In this document: piece by piece, positions 28,884-38,068 of the stretch
Position numbering within the stretch: position 1 is the first letter of the stretch
Layout of the letters: every line of letters starts with the position of its first letter
Source of the DNA: Herbaspirillum sp. GW103
GTDB taxonomy: Bacteria > Pseudomonadota > Gammaproteobacteria > Burkholderiales > Burkholderiaceae_D
Assembly: GCF_000261365.1 (NCBI RefSeq)
Contig: NZ_AJVC01000004.1
Span: 992,001 to 1,056,000, forward strand
Direction: 5' to 3'
Length of the DNA stretch: 64,000 bases
Position numbers and translations under genes: made by a program
The notes under the pieces: generated by a model
The model's input: only the letters and a program-made list of their open reading frames with translations
Databases searched by the model: none
Told to the model about the DNA's origin: nothing

Positions 28884-30425
28884 ATGAGCCAAACACAAAA
28901 CCCTCCAGCAGGATGGACTTGGAGTCATTTCAAGGCAGTATGTGCGGATGTAGGTAGCTGGACCTGGGGTACCGTACAAGGTGCCTTCAATGAGAAGGCC
29001 AGTTTGTCGCAGATTCTGGTCGATGCGGTGATCGGCATGATCCCCTTGGTTGGCGATGCCACTGCCGTCAGAGATCTGATTGCCGTGGTCATCGGCATGG
29101 CAGACAACGAAGAAAAGCGCAATTCGACTTGGGAATGGGTATTGCTCGTCGTGTTGCTGTTCGCGTTGATTCCGGTCATTGGCGGCGTCGTCAAGGGAGC
29201 TGGACGCATCATCATCAAGGTGGCACAGGAGAGCGCCCACTTGGCCACAGCCGCTCGTGTGGCCCACATGGCGGAGGGTGCTAGGGAGATCATCGAGTTC
29301 CTCAACCGCATAGGCGTCAAGAACGCTGAAAAGTGGCTGCTTCAATTGAGAATCGCAGACCATAGTGCTGAACTCATCGGCAAGTTCGCCAACCTGATGC
29401 ACACCATTGATAACGTCCTCAAGACGGCACGCGGCAAGGTCAGCGGGCTCGCCCCCTCACTGGCCAGACGAATCGATGGCTTGCGGTCTGGCCTGGCAAA
29501 GGTCGTGGAAAAAGGCCAGGAAATGATCCCTACCGCCGTCAAGGAACTGGACCAGAAGCTCAGAGAGATCCAAGCCTATATTCGCTCAGGCGGTGAAACT
29601 ACCAGTCGGGTCGCCATGCATGAAGTTGCTACGGGAGAACGAGTGACTACCCGGGCTCAAGAGCGACGCTTGATTGAGGACGGAACTCTGCCGAGACGCA
29701 CGAGGCGCGGAGGACTCAAGCAAAATCCCGCATCTCGTGATGAGCCGCATAAAATCGCTCCAGTCTATCAATATGAGGACGGATACCCGAACATGATGCA
29801 CGCGGCAGATCCAGAGACAGATCTCTACAATAACATCGCGGCCTATTCAGGGAAAATGATCAACCGTCAGCTTCGTGATGGCGAGGAACTCTTTCGCTTC
29901 TTTGGACCGGCTCGAACTACTCATGGCGTAGATGTCGCTGAGAGTTGGGCTAGCGGTGCTTACTGGGGATTGGGACGACCGCCAAGGACCGCCAAGGAAT
30001 GGCGCGAAATGGCTGCTGTCCTCGACAGCTTTAACGGAGACGGTTTCTTTGTTTCGGCCCGAGTCGTCGGCAACAAAGGACCTAAAGCCGTGGTCGGAAC
30101 CGTAGCGGAACAATTCGGCACCAAAATTCCAGGACAGTATCTGCCGGGTGGTGCAACCCAAGCGTTCTTTTTCCTGAGCGACAAAGCCAAGAGTGAACTT
30201 GGTCGTTTAGGGAAAGAATTTTCGAGTTCAAAACAGACAGCCAAAGTGACGTTCACTGATCCAGAGACTGGCATGGAATTCACTTTCCATGCAACCGGCT
30301 GGACAGATGCAAACGGAATCTGGGGCTACCTTCGCCCCCCTGGAACAGGCTCAGTGCAAACTGCACGTGTCGGCGCTCGTGAACAGGCGGAAAAAGATAA
30401 CGAACAGGTTCTCATTCATCCATGA
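28884..30425 (+). CDS. Putative T6SS effector with transmembrane N-terminus and unknown toxin domain
   Basis: A 513-residue protein starting MSQTQNPPAGWTW at 28884. Residues 20-105 have the layout seen in many polymorphic toxins: W-rich start, GAFNEKAS, IPLVGDATAVRDL, then a strong hydrophobic segment (83-105). Residues about 110-270 are helical. From about 290 on there is a separate domain with ELFRFFGPART, SGAYWGLG and GQYLPGGATQ; an ADP-ribosyltransferase-like fold is possible but not shown. The stop overlaps the ATG of the next gene (ATGA), the usual toxin-immunity linkage. Delivered by VgrG, inferred from position. A remnant of a related C-terminus is at 38007-38054. Confidence 0.6.
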   Translation: MSQTQNPPAGWTWSHFKAVCADVGSWTWGTVQGAFNEKASLSQILVDAVIGMIPLVGDATAVRDLIAVVIGMADNEEKRNSTWEWVLLVVLLFALIPVIGGVVKGAGRIIIKVAQESAHLATAARVAHMAEGAREIIEFLNRIGVKNAEKWLLQLRIADHSAELIGKFANLMHTIDNVLKTARGKVSGLAPSLARRIDGLRSGLAKVVEKGQEMIPTAVKELDQKLREIQAYIRSGGETTSRVAMHEVATGERVTTRAQERRLIEDGTLPRRTRRGGLKQNPASRDEPHKIAPVYQYEDGYPNMMHAADPETDLYNNIAAYSGKMINRQLRDGEELFRFFGPARTTHGVDVAESWASGAYWGLGRPPRTAKEWREMAAVLDSFNGDGFFVSARVVGNKGPKAVVGTVAEQFGTKIPGQYLPGGATQAFFFLSDKAKSELGRLGKEFSSSKQTAKVTFTDPETGMEFTFHATGWTDANGIWGYLRPPGTGSVQTARVGAREQAEKDNEQVLIHP

Positions 30426-31507
30426 CTCAATACGGCAACAGAAAGATCAACGACATTATGCTGCCCTCTCCGTCCGAGCGACAGCAGCTCTTCTATCTTC
30501 TAAAAAAACTAAGTTCGCTGACAGCGTGGCAACGAATACTAGGGTTTTATAACGCGTGGGCGGACGCCACCGAGAACAGTGTGCGCGAGGCTGATGATCG
30601 CGGCTGGACCAACGAGACCTCTTTATCGCATTCCGAGTACGCCTATATTCTTAAATGCCTTGCCCACTGCGAAGAAGGTGTTATGCGCCTGAAAAAGGGC
30701 GATAAACGCGTTTTCAAGTTTGACGCCAATGGAGAATTTGCTATGGCACGGCGTATCTTGTCTCACTATTCGCAGCTTCTGGAGCGTATCGACATTGGAG
30801 AAAATCGCATCGACGGAGAGCATACGCCACGATGGGCTGAATTCCGTGAAGCGCTTATCCAGTTGGCAAAAGCTTGGGGCGAATGCGCAAAATATATTCT
30901 TGAATCTCGCTTCACTGATGAAGCGGCCCCGGTTCGTTACAACGAATGGCTGAAGGAACTGCTTCACTCGCGGAAATATCCGCCCTTGCTCCATGAAGTA
31001 CCTAATCCCAAAGACAATATATTTGTTCGAACTGGTGAGTTGACACCTTGCTCGGGAATCTGGGAGCCGATCGACGCTCCCAAGCCGTCACTGATAATGC
31101 TTCTGCTCGGAAAGGCAGAGAAACCTGAACCACCTTTCGCGATAATGGGCGCAATGAACTATCTGCATGGGGGCTCTCTCGCGCCTACAACGAGCGCGTT
31201 CATCATTGATGACAGCGTGGATATGGACACTACCTGGCGATTGTTATGGCGTGACGATCGCTATATCGACGGCTCCGTCCCCGAAGAGGAGAAGTATTAC
31301 CGTTTCACTCAACCCGACGTAAAGCGTTCGACACAGCCAACTGTCGCGGTGAACGACCAGATCACCTGGGCTGAAAGCGGTGCAGCGGCACCTAAGGCAG
31401 GTAGATGGTTGGTGGAGTCCGATATGGCAACCAGCGTCGAACTGAAGGCAGGCGAGCTATTGCCCTTGCATCAGGGGCGCACGGTACGCTGGGTGCTGGC
31501 TGAATGA
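30422..31507 (+). CDS. Imm71/Imm72-like immunity protein
   Basis: A 361-residue cytoplasmic protein whose ATG overlaps the effector stop. The N-terminal half is helical, with LLKKLSSLTAWQRILGFYNAW-type spacing (here LTAWQRILGFYNAW), GDKRVFKFDANGEFAMA and SQLLERI. The C-terminal half has TPCSGIWEPIDAPKP, YLHGGS and the terminal PKAGRWLVESD...GELLPLHQGRTVRW motif. I recall this pattern from Imm71/Imm72 immunity families, though without a search. It should neutralise the toxin encoded immediately upstream. A close paralogue lies at 38069. Confidence 0.6.
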   Translation: MTQYGNRKINDIMLPSPSERQQLFYLLKKLSSLTAWQRILGFYNAWADATENSVREADDRGWTNETSLSHSEYAYILKCLAHCEEGVMRLKKGDKRVFKFDANGEFAMARRILSHYSQLLERIDIGENRIDGEHTPRWAEFREALIQLAKAWGECAKYILESRFTDEAAPVRYNEWLKELLHSRKYPPLLHEVPNPKDNIFVRTGELTPCSGIWEPIDAPKPSLIMLLLGKAEKPEPPFAIMGAMNYLHGGSLAPTTSAFIIDDSVDMDTTWRLLWRDDRYIDGSVPEEEKYYRFTQPDVKRSTQPTVAVNDQITWAESGAAAPKAGRWLVESDMATSVELKAGELLPLHQGRTVRWVLAE

Positions 31508-31587
31508 AGAATCAGCTTGACCGGATACTCCCTCTTCCCCCTCACGCGTGTCCGTACTCGTGAACATTCGCATGAAAATTGCGGACA

Positions 31588-33452
31588 GGCGCAGTGCATC
31601 AACTCTGTGCCGGTGCTCGGTTCGCTCTCACCCAGCATGAGCGCAATCCCGAGGGAGAGAACCGCTTCAAGCTGCTGTCGGTCAGCCATAGTGCTCGCAA
31701 CAACTTCGACAGCAACATTGCCCAGATTCTTGATGAGGTATTGCCCGCGTCGCTCGGCCCTAGCTTCGTCAGCGCCCCATCCACACGCACCGCAACAGCT
31801 TCGTGGCCGTGCGCGATGGGGTTCCCATCGTTCCTGCCGCAATCACGGAGCGTCTCAAGCCGACTGCACGCGGCACCCAGACGGCATTGGTCACCGGCCT
31901 GCCGGATGCTGCCGTCACCACGGACCGCAATCATCGCGTCAAGGTACAGTTCCACTGGCAGCGCGGCCAGGCGCCGAACCCTGGCGGCCTGCGCGAGACC
32001 GGCAACCTCGCTGACAAAGACGGCAACGCGCCCGGCAACGACGCCTCCGGCACCTGGGTACGCGTGGCCGAAGCCCAGTCCGGCCCCAACTGGGGCAGCC
32101 AGTTCACCCCGCGCATTGGCAGCGAAGTGCTGATCGATTTCATCGAGGGCGATATCGACCGGCCTGTCGTAGTCGCGCAGCTCTACAACGGCAGCGATGT
32201 ACCGCCTTTCCCGGCTGGTGCCGATTCCGGAGCCAACCATGCCGGCACGATCTCGGGCTGGCACAGCACGGCGCATGATGGCAGTGGATTCAATCAATGG
32301 GTGGTGGACGATACGCAGTCGCAACTGCGCATGCGGCTGGCCTCCAGCCAGGCCAGGTCCCAGCTCAATCTCGGCCACCTGATCGAACAGGCCGACTCCG
32401 GCGCACAGCGCGGCAGCTATCGCGGTCAGGGTTTTGAACTGCGTAGTGACGCTTGGGGCGTGGTACGCGGTGCGGAGGGCTTGCTGATTTCCTCGACGGC
32501 GCGCCCGGCTGCCGGGGCCAGCGTAACCAGCACGCAGATGGATGCCCAGGAGGCCGTCGCCCAACTGAAGGGGGCGCAGCAACTGGCCCAGACCATGGGG
32601 GATGCCGCCACGCAGCAGCAGGCGCTGCATAGTGCGGATGCCTTGCAGGCCAAGAGGGATTTCATCTCCATCATCGACCCTGCTGATCAAGGAAAGCATC
32701 CGGGCAGCGTCAATGGTCAGGACGCCTTCAAGAGCAAAGAGGGGTCTCGCGAGAGCGACACCGCGCAACCGGTCGAGAAGTTCGCCAAGGCGGCGGTGCT
32801 GATGGAATCTCCGGCCAACATCAACTGGGCCAGCGCTGCCTCCACGGTGCTCTATGCCGGTGAGAACCTGCACTGGACCAGCCAGGGCGATACCCACTGG
32901 ACGGCTGCCGACACCGCCAGCCTGGCCGCTGGCAAGGCGGCTACCCTGTTTGCGCATGACGGAGGCATCCAGGCTTATGCGGGCAATGGACCGGTCTCGT
33001 TGCAGGCGCATACCGATGCGCTGGAGATCCTGGCCGACAAGGACGTGAGCGTAATCAGCGTCAATGAGGGCATCGAGATCAAGGCGCGCCAGAAGATCGT
33101 GCTGCAGGCGGGACAGGCTTCGGTGACGTTGGAGGGCGGGAATATTACGTTTGCCTGTCCGGGGACGTTTTCGGTGAAGGGGGGGACGCATGCGTTTCCG
33201 GGTGGGATGAGCGTTTCGCCGGATCTGATGGCACTGCCAGACAGCAAGTACAAGCTCTTTGACGAGGCCTTCGTGGTGAAGGATCCGAATGGTAATCCAC
33301 TTTCCAATGTTCCTTACCGGATCAAGAGTTCAGCCGGTGATCAGCTGGCGGCCACCACCAAGGACGGCATGAGCGAGCGGGTCAGTACGGAGGCCAGCGA
33401 AAACGTGGAATTTGCCATGGAATGGTTCAAGGTCGTGCCGACCAAAACCTGA
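31588..33452 (+). pseudogene. 5'-truncated, frameshifted vgrG copy
   Basis: Sequence related to the vgrG at 25806 begins abruptly at about 31588 (QLCAGARFAL, HERNPEGENRF), lacking the first 320 codons. A deletion of about 30 bp near 31780 also breaks the frame, after which an intact frame runs from a GTG at 31803 (549 residues: NHRVKVQFHWQRGQA, the OB fold, DUF2345). After DUF2345 it has its own extension of about 80 residues (VKDPNGNPLSNVPYRI, transthyretin-like). It cannot form a full spike alone. It probably arrived as a recombining cargo cassette with the effector genes behind it. Confidence 0.85.
32969..33202 (+). repeat. 234-bp vgrG recombination repeat, copy B
   Basis: Near-identical partner of 28237-28470 (three mismatches). 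Here the repeat is in frame with the vgrG sequence on both sides, which suggests this copy is the donor of the misplaced segment at 28237. Confidence 0.85.
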
Positions 33453-33484
33453 ACAGATAAACCAAGGTGCAAAGGGGATGCTCG

Positions 33485-34489
33485 ATGGGAGCCGCAGATA
33501 AAATCCAGTCACAGACAAATACGACTGGGAACTCGAAGAAGGAACTCAAGTGCGACTGCAATCTGATGTGGTCGATGATCCAGGAGATGAGCACCAAGCG
33601 CCTTTGCAAACTACACGGGCATAATGAAGGTTCCATCATTCCGGTCTACAGTGACCGCGCTCGCAGGATCGCAGCCACCTATGCGCGCTTCTATCTGGAG
33701 AAGGAAGATTATGGAGATCCGGCCAAAAAGGGCCGCTTCTACTGGATGGCCCTGGGTGCGTTTGCCAGCAAGACGGTCGCTTGTTCTCTGGACGACATCC
33801 GCGTCGCAACGATTGATACCGTCTTCAAAGGGCTGGCAAAAGGAAATCTCTGGCTCTTCTATGACATCAGTGGCTGGCATTGGTATTACACGAGATTCGG
33901 CACGAGCTTCGATCTGTGCATTAGCCAACGGGATGCTTCCGCCTATATCACTGCGGTCAAGGAACAGGTCACGAACTATCCATGGAAGGACGAGGCCCTC
34001 TCCAAGATCAATAACATGCGGACCTTTGACAAGATTCAGGCCGGTTTTGCCTTGGTCAAGCAGATTGAAGAAGAATCAGATCGCGTCGAGCGCCGCAAGC
34101 TGCAGTGGGATCACTTGATCAAGATTGCCGAGCATGAGCAATATGTCATCCTCCAGCCATTGATTTATGCTGACAAGGATTTCTCTGATTGGGTCGCAGT
34201 CCAACGCTGGCGCCTTGTCAACCTCGTATCGCCTGAACTGCGCCTGGCATTCACCAGCGCGTGCGACAGCAAACAGCCATTGAAGAAGTCAGTTGCGCCC
34301 AAGGGCACTATCCTAGAAGACTACAAGAGCCGCATGGACTGGATCACGCAAGCAGCCGGTCGTTTCCATCAACTGATGGGTCAAGAGCGCGCGTATATGG
34401 AACAGGAGCTCAGTACCATGGCGGGATGGGTCCATATGGACGAGTCGCTGGAACTCGAAAACCGCCCCATGATGCTGCCTCCGATCTGA
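33485..34489 (+). CDS. DUF2515-like protein, candidate T6SS effector
   Basis: A 334-residue protein starting MGAADKIQSQ at 33485, with AGGGG eight bases upstream. No signal peptide or clear membrane segment. Landmarks RARRIAATYARFYLE and FYWMALGAFASKTVACSL resemble DUF2515-type proteins found next to vgrG genes; the rest is helical with many Trp and charged residues (SGWHWYYTRFG). It lies directly after the truncated vgrG extension and before three lipoprotein paralogues, so it is a candidate effector acting in the target periplasm, with the lipoproteins as immunity. Both roles are inference. Confidence 0.5.
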   Translation: MGAADKIQSQTNTTGNSKKELKCDCNLMWSMIQEMSTKRLCKLHGHNEGSIIPVYSDRARRIAATYARFYLEKEDYGDPAKKGRFYWMALGAFASKTVACSLDDIRVATIDTVFKGLAKGNLWLFYDISGWHWYYTRFGTSFDLCISQRDASAYITAVKEQVTNYPWKDEALSKINNMRTFDKIQAGFALVKQIEEESDRVERRKLQWDHLIKIAEHEQYVILQPLIYADKDFSDWVAVQRWRLVNLVSPELRLAFTSACDSKQPLKKSVAPKGTILEDYKSRMDWITQAAGRFHQLMGQERAYMEQELSTMAGWVHMDESLELENRPMMLPPI

Positions 34490-34504
34490 CATCAATTCCA
34501 CGCC

Positions 34505-35389
34505 ATGTTGAAACATATTCACCTCCCGATCCGGACACGCGTCCGGATCGCACTTTTGCCGCTGCTCCTGCTTGCTGGGCTAAGCGCCTGCCCCCCCCAC
34601 GACTCTTCAGAAAAACCCAAGATGAGCCAACTTGTTCATATTTCGATCAACGAACCCGTCGATACGCTTAATAAAGCCAACCCCGGGCTTTTCACAGCGA
34701 GCGAACACCCGAGCGGCCTGCAATTCGTCACGGCCAAATGGGAATCTGACAAGCCAGGTACTGTCACCTTAGACCATGGTCCGCGATCGTTTTCAATGCC
34801 GTCCGTGCTCAGCGTCACGGGAACCGCCTCCACCAGGTTTGCTGCAGAGCATATTTCGCAGTGGTCCGTGAATGGTGGGGTCAGCGATGCAGAAACGATT
34901 TCCCATGACGACGCGCGCAAACAATTTACCGCATTGCTGCATGCACTAAGCGCAGCAGGTTGGTCGAAGGTAATCCCGATCAGCCGCCCGCGACTCAAAG
35001 GTGAACAAGCGCTGGCCTACGCGCTGAAGAACCCCGGCTATCCGCTCGACCCTTCGTATGACCTGTCGCTGGCGCAATGGATGACGCTGCCTGACGGCAC
35101 TCCCTGGCTCTTTTACGCCGATCACGTGTTCCTCGAAATCAAACTGTACCGAGATCCCAACCGGCTCGATCCGCACAAGAGGGGAGCCTACTTCGTCACC
35201 TCTTCATTGACGGCGCAGGACGCCTATCTGCGCGGCTATGTAGATGATGAAAAACTCGACAACTGGAAGATGGAATTCAGGAAGGAACTGCCTGCCTTGA
35301 AGCAGGCCCGGGAAAAGAAGGAGGCGCAACTGAAGAATGACAACGTCACCATCGATCAGGCTTATCAGGATCCGGCGGTCTTCCAATAA
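34505..35389 (+). CDS. Putative periplasmic immunity lipoprotein, copy 1 of 3
   Basis: A 294-residue protein with a signal sequence and lipobox LSAC (Cys 29). Family landmarks: NPGLF.ASEHPSGLQF, W..NGG (QWSVNGG), RPRLKGEQAL, DPSYDLSLAQWMTLPDG, RGAYFVTSSL and the C-terminal IDQAYQDPAVF. Fifteen bases separate it from the DUF2515-like gene. Tandem lipoprotein paralogues behind a T6SS effector are a common immunity arrangement for periplasm-acting toxins. I do not recognise the domain. Confidence 0.6.
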   Translation: MLKHIHLPIRTRVRIALLPLLLLAGLSACPPHDSSEKPKMSQLVHISINEPVDTLNKANPGLFTASEHPSGLQFVTAKWESDKPGTVTLDHGPRSFSMPSVLSVTGTASTRFAAEHISQWSVNGGVSDAETISHDDARKQFTALLHALSAAGWSKVIPISRPRLKGEQALAYALKNPGYPLDPSYDLSLAQWMTLPDGTPWLFYADHVFLEIKLYRDPNRLDPHKRGAYFVTSSLTAQDAYLRGYVDDEKLDNWKMEFRKELPALKQAREKKEAQLKNDNVTIDQAYQDPAVFQ

Positions 35390-35454
35390 CGTCCCGTACG
35401 AATTGCTGGCATGGTGATCTCTGACCGCTGACGATCAAGCTGAGGAAATTCCCC

Positions 35455-36369
35455 GTGCACTCATCTTTTTACTCCCTTGAATACCAGCGGACTCGTGTGC
35501 GCTCCGCGTTCAAATCCGCAATAGGCAGAATGGTGATTTTCGTTTTGGCGACCGCAATGCTAGGCGGCTGCGGCAATAGCAGCGGAGCCGAGCACCACGC
35601 AATGAACGAGCGCATTCATATCCAACTCGGCCAGTCCGGCGACGATATCCTTGAGAACTATCCCGGACTATTTTCAATGAGCGATCATCCCTCAGGTGCG
35701 AAGTTCCATGCGGCCAGATGGACCAAGGACGCGCGCGGCACAGTTGAAATTGGGCCATCGGAGACACTGTTTGTCATTCACCATGCGTTGAGCGCAACAG
35801 GGAACTACTCGCCTTCATTTGCCAACGAAAACATCATCGAATGGAACATCAATGCTGGCCTGGCGGAAAGCAGTCCGATCATGCACGACGCTGCAAGGAA
35901 GCAATTTCAATCCATTCGTGCAAATCTGCGCAAGGGCTCCCGGCATCGCTATATCGATCCGGATGCCCCCCGGCTGTCGGGTGAAAACGTGCTACGCTAT
36001 GCAGAGTCCACGCCCTCCGTTTATGGATTGGATACGGACTACGAGCCAACCTTGGACGAATGGATGCATCTTCCCGGCCGCACGCTTTGGAAACTCTGGA
36101 GCAAGGAGGGCTACCTGACGATTGCTTTGTCCCGCGATCTTTCTCTAAACGACGTCAACCAGCCGGGTGCCTACTTCATTGAATTCAACCTCCGGAGTGA
36201 AAAAGAGCAATTCCACCAACTGGTGGGCGCTGACAAGCGGACGGTTTGGCAGCAAGCATTGCGCGCTGAAATAAAACTGCTGAAAGAAAAGCGCCAGCAG
36301 GCCGAAAGCACCTTACGCAAACAGGGAGTCAACATTGACGAAGCCTATCAAGATCCGCCGGGCTTCTGA
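35455..36369 (+). CDS. Putative periplasmic immunity lipoprotein, copy 2 of 3
   Basis: A 304-residue paralogue with a longer cytoplasmic leader before its signal and lipobox LGGC (near residue 37). It starts at GTG 35455; an internal ATG (MVIFVLATAM) at about residue 25 would give a standard-length signal peptide and may be the real start. Shared features are YPGLFSMSDHPSG, NIIEWNINAGL, PRLSGENVL, LDEWMHLPG, PGAYFIEF and IDEAYQDPPGF. Likely outer-membrane or periplasmic, with an immunity role by context. Confidence 0.6.
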   Translation: MHSSFYSLEYQRTRVRSAFKSAIGRMVIFVLATAMLGGCGNSSGAEHHAMNERIHIQLGQSGDDILENYPGLFSMSDHPSGAKFHAARWTKDARGTVEIGPSETLFVIHHALSATGNYSPSFANENIIEWNINAGLAESSPIMHDAARKQFQSIRANLRKGSRHRYIDPDAPRLSGENVLRYAESTPSVYGLDTDYEPTLDEWMHLPGRTLWKLWSKEGYLTIALSRDLSLNDVNQPGAYFIEFNLRSEKEQFHQLVGADKRTVWQQALRAEIKLLKEKRQQAESTLRKQGVNIDEAYQDPPGF

Positions 36370-36472
36370 TAATTGTCCACCCCACCCAAAGCGAGATGAG
36401 GACTCATGTACCCAAGCTGGGCAAGACCAAATAGACAATGAGACCGCACTGCAGCTTCACTTTATATTGCTC

Positions 36473-37347
36473 ATGCCAGTGAAAGCATTCCGGCTATTCC
36501 GAATTGGCGCGATGAGTTCCATGTTCTGGATCATCGCGCTCCGGACCGCCTGTTCTCCCGACAAATCAGAGAAGTCGATCAATATGCTCCATCAGATCGA
36601 AATCAGCGCCAACCAATCCGGCAAAGAACTTCTCGCACGCTACCCAAATCAGATAGTTCTGATCATCAGGCCCCCAACGTCAACTTTTATTCAATGGACT
36701 GGCCTCGTGATGCCTCGGGTGCCGTGGAGATACGCAACGGCACACGCGCATTCATGCTCAATGATGTTCTTGGAATTTCTGGTAACGAGGATCCCCACTT
36801 CCCGGACGAAAATATCATTGAATGGAACATCTACGCTGGCTTGGGCGCTGAAGAGCATATCCCGCACGATGAGGCAAGGCAGAGAATGATGCGCATCCTG
36901 AACAACATAAGAGCCGCTGGCCGGCGTCACTACATAGAGCGCTCACTGCCGCGGCTGAATGGGGCGCAAGCCTTGCACTTTGCCATCACCTCACCGGTGC
37001 ACTCGCTGGATCCCGCCTACGTGCCTGACCTGGATGAATGGATGAGTCTTCCCGCTGATGCGACATGGTGCCTCCAGCTTGAACATGCTTACCTGACCTT
37101 GACCCTGACCCGCGACATGGAACGACTTGACAGAAACAAGCCAGGCGCTTACTTCCTCAAGTTATCCCTGGTTGGCAGCAAGGAAGAGGCACGTCAGATA
37201 GTTGGGCCTGCAAAACGATCAGATTGGCAAAACGCACTCTCTTCGGAATTGCCGCTATTGAAGCAAGACCGGGATCAGGCTGAAGAGACGTTGCGACGAC
37301 GCGGCGTTGTCATCGATAGCGCTTACCAGGACCCATCCATTCCTTGA
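36473..37347 (+). pseudogene. Putative immunity lipoprotein, copy 3 of 3, frameshifted
   Basis: The N-terminus (MPVKAFRLFRIG..., then TACSPDKS as a weak lipobox) and IEISANQSGKELLARYPNQ are in one frame. From about 36655 the family sequence continues in another frame (SSDHQAPN, MDWPRDASGAVEI, NIIEWNIYAGL, LDEWMSLP, PGAYFLKL, IDSAYQDPSIP). One base is missing or extra between 36640 and 36660. The body from 36694 is otherwise undamaged, so the lesion is recent or a sequencing error. Confidence 0.65.
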
Positions 37348-37403
37348 AAGCCTGCTTCAGGCGAAAGTTGAGAGAATGGATGCAGCTGCCGGGGCTCTGC
37401 ACC

Positions 37404-37434
37404 AAAAAAAACGGCCTGATCGCAGATCAGGCCG
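37404..37434 (-). terminator. Rho-independent terminator after the ycaO 3' fragment
   Basis: Perfect 10-bp stem CGGCCTGATC at 37412-37421 with its complement at 37425-37434, a 3-base loop, and on the minus strand a run of eight T (37411-37404). It serves minus-strand transcription and sits 32 bp past the stop of the ycaO fragment, so it is probably the original ycaO terminator. Confidence 0.85.
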
Positions 37435-37465
37435 AGTGGTCATCCGCGCAGCAAGGACAACTGCA

Positions 37466-37702
37466 TCAAGCCGCTGAAGCAGAATCCGCCTGCGCAAACC
37501 GGGCACGCGCCTTGTGCGGCTTGCGATAACTATCCTGCAAGTGCTGATGGCGATCCAGCCCTTCGAGCTTCATGCTGGTCGGCGTCAAGCCAAAGAAGCG
37601 TACGCTGTCGTTCACCGATCCGATGGACGCATCCATGCGCGCGTCGCCGAACATGCGGCAGAAGTTGGTCCCATAGTCCGATAGTTCCAGCTCATCATCC
37701 AG
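37466..37702 (-). pseudogene. Duplicate 3' end of the OsmC-YcaO gene
   Basis: About 78 codons reading LDDELELSDYGTNF, ARMDASIGS, SVRFFGLTPTSMKLEGL and ending KARARFAQADSASAA. They match the C-terminus of the 40417-42624 product with scattered substitutions, so the two copies are diverged, not freshly duplicated. Upstream similarity is lost at about 37702. The fragment and its terminator stand on the opposite side of the two immunity genes from the full ycaO, marking an island boundary. Confidence 0.8.
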
Positions 37703-37756
37703 GTCAAGCTGATGCGGGAGACCGTACCTCCGCCGTCGTTGCTCAGCAAGGGAAAA

Positions 37757-37974
37757 TATCAAGAATATCCGGGACCGGTTTCTTCTGAAATGAAGTTAGA
37801 TGTTGATAAGAAATTTCAAAAGGATGGCCACCGATTTCCTCACGCAATATTGAATCGTTCAACACTTTGATAGCAGATGGAATAAAAGATCCTGCTCGAC
37901 TCTACAGAATCCTGTCTCCAAATAGCCGAGCAATGAGTGATTGCTGGATTACCGAAGATGTCTTTAAACAATAA
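37757..37974 (+). pseudogene. Toxin C-terminal remnant
   Basis: Two adjacent frames together read a domain end: FQKDGHRFPHAILNRS, then after a one-base shift TLIADGIKDPARLYRIL and AMSDCWITEDVFKQ followed by TAA. This looks like the C-terminus of a polymorphic toxin (LYR and CW elements near the end), but I cannot name the family. It lacks a start and its N-terminal part, so it is a relic between the ycaO fragment and an immunity gene. Confidence 0.45.
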
Positions 37975-38006
37975 AAGGCGGCAGCCGATCCACCTGCGGC
38001 ATGGTG

Positions 38007-38054
38007 CGCGAACAAGCTAGCAAGGATAATGAACAAGTCTTAGTCCAGCCGTAA
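38007..38054 (+). pseudogene. Last 15 codons of a lost effector
   Basis: The residues REQASKDNEQVLVQP and a stop match the end of the effector at 28884-30425 (REQAEKDNEQVLIHP). The stop is 14 bp before the ATG of an Imm71/72-like gene, mirroring the effector-immunity junction at 30422. The remaining part of this second effector has been deleted. Confidence 0.75.
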
Positions 38055-38068
38055 GGCAAATCAACGAT

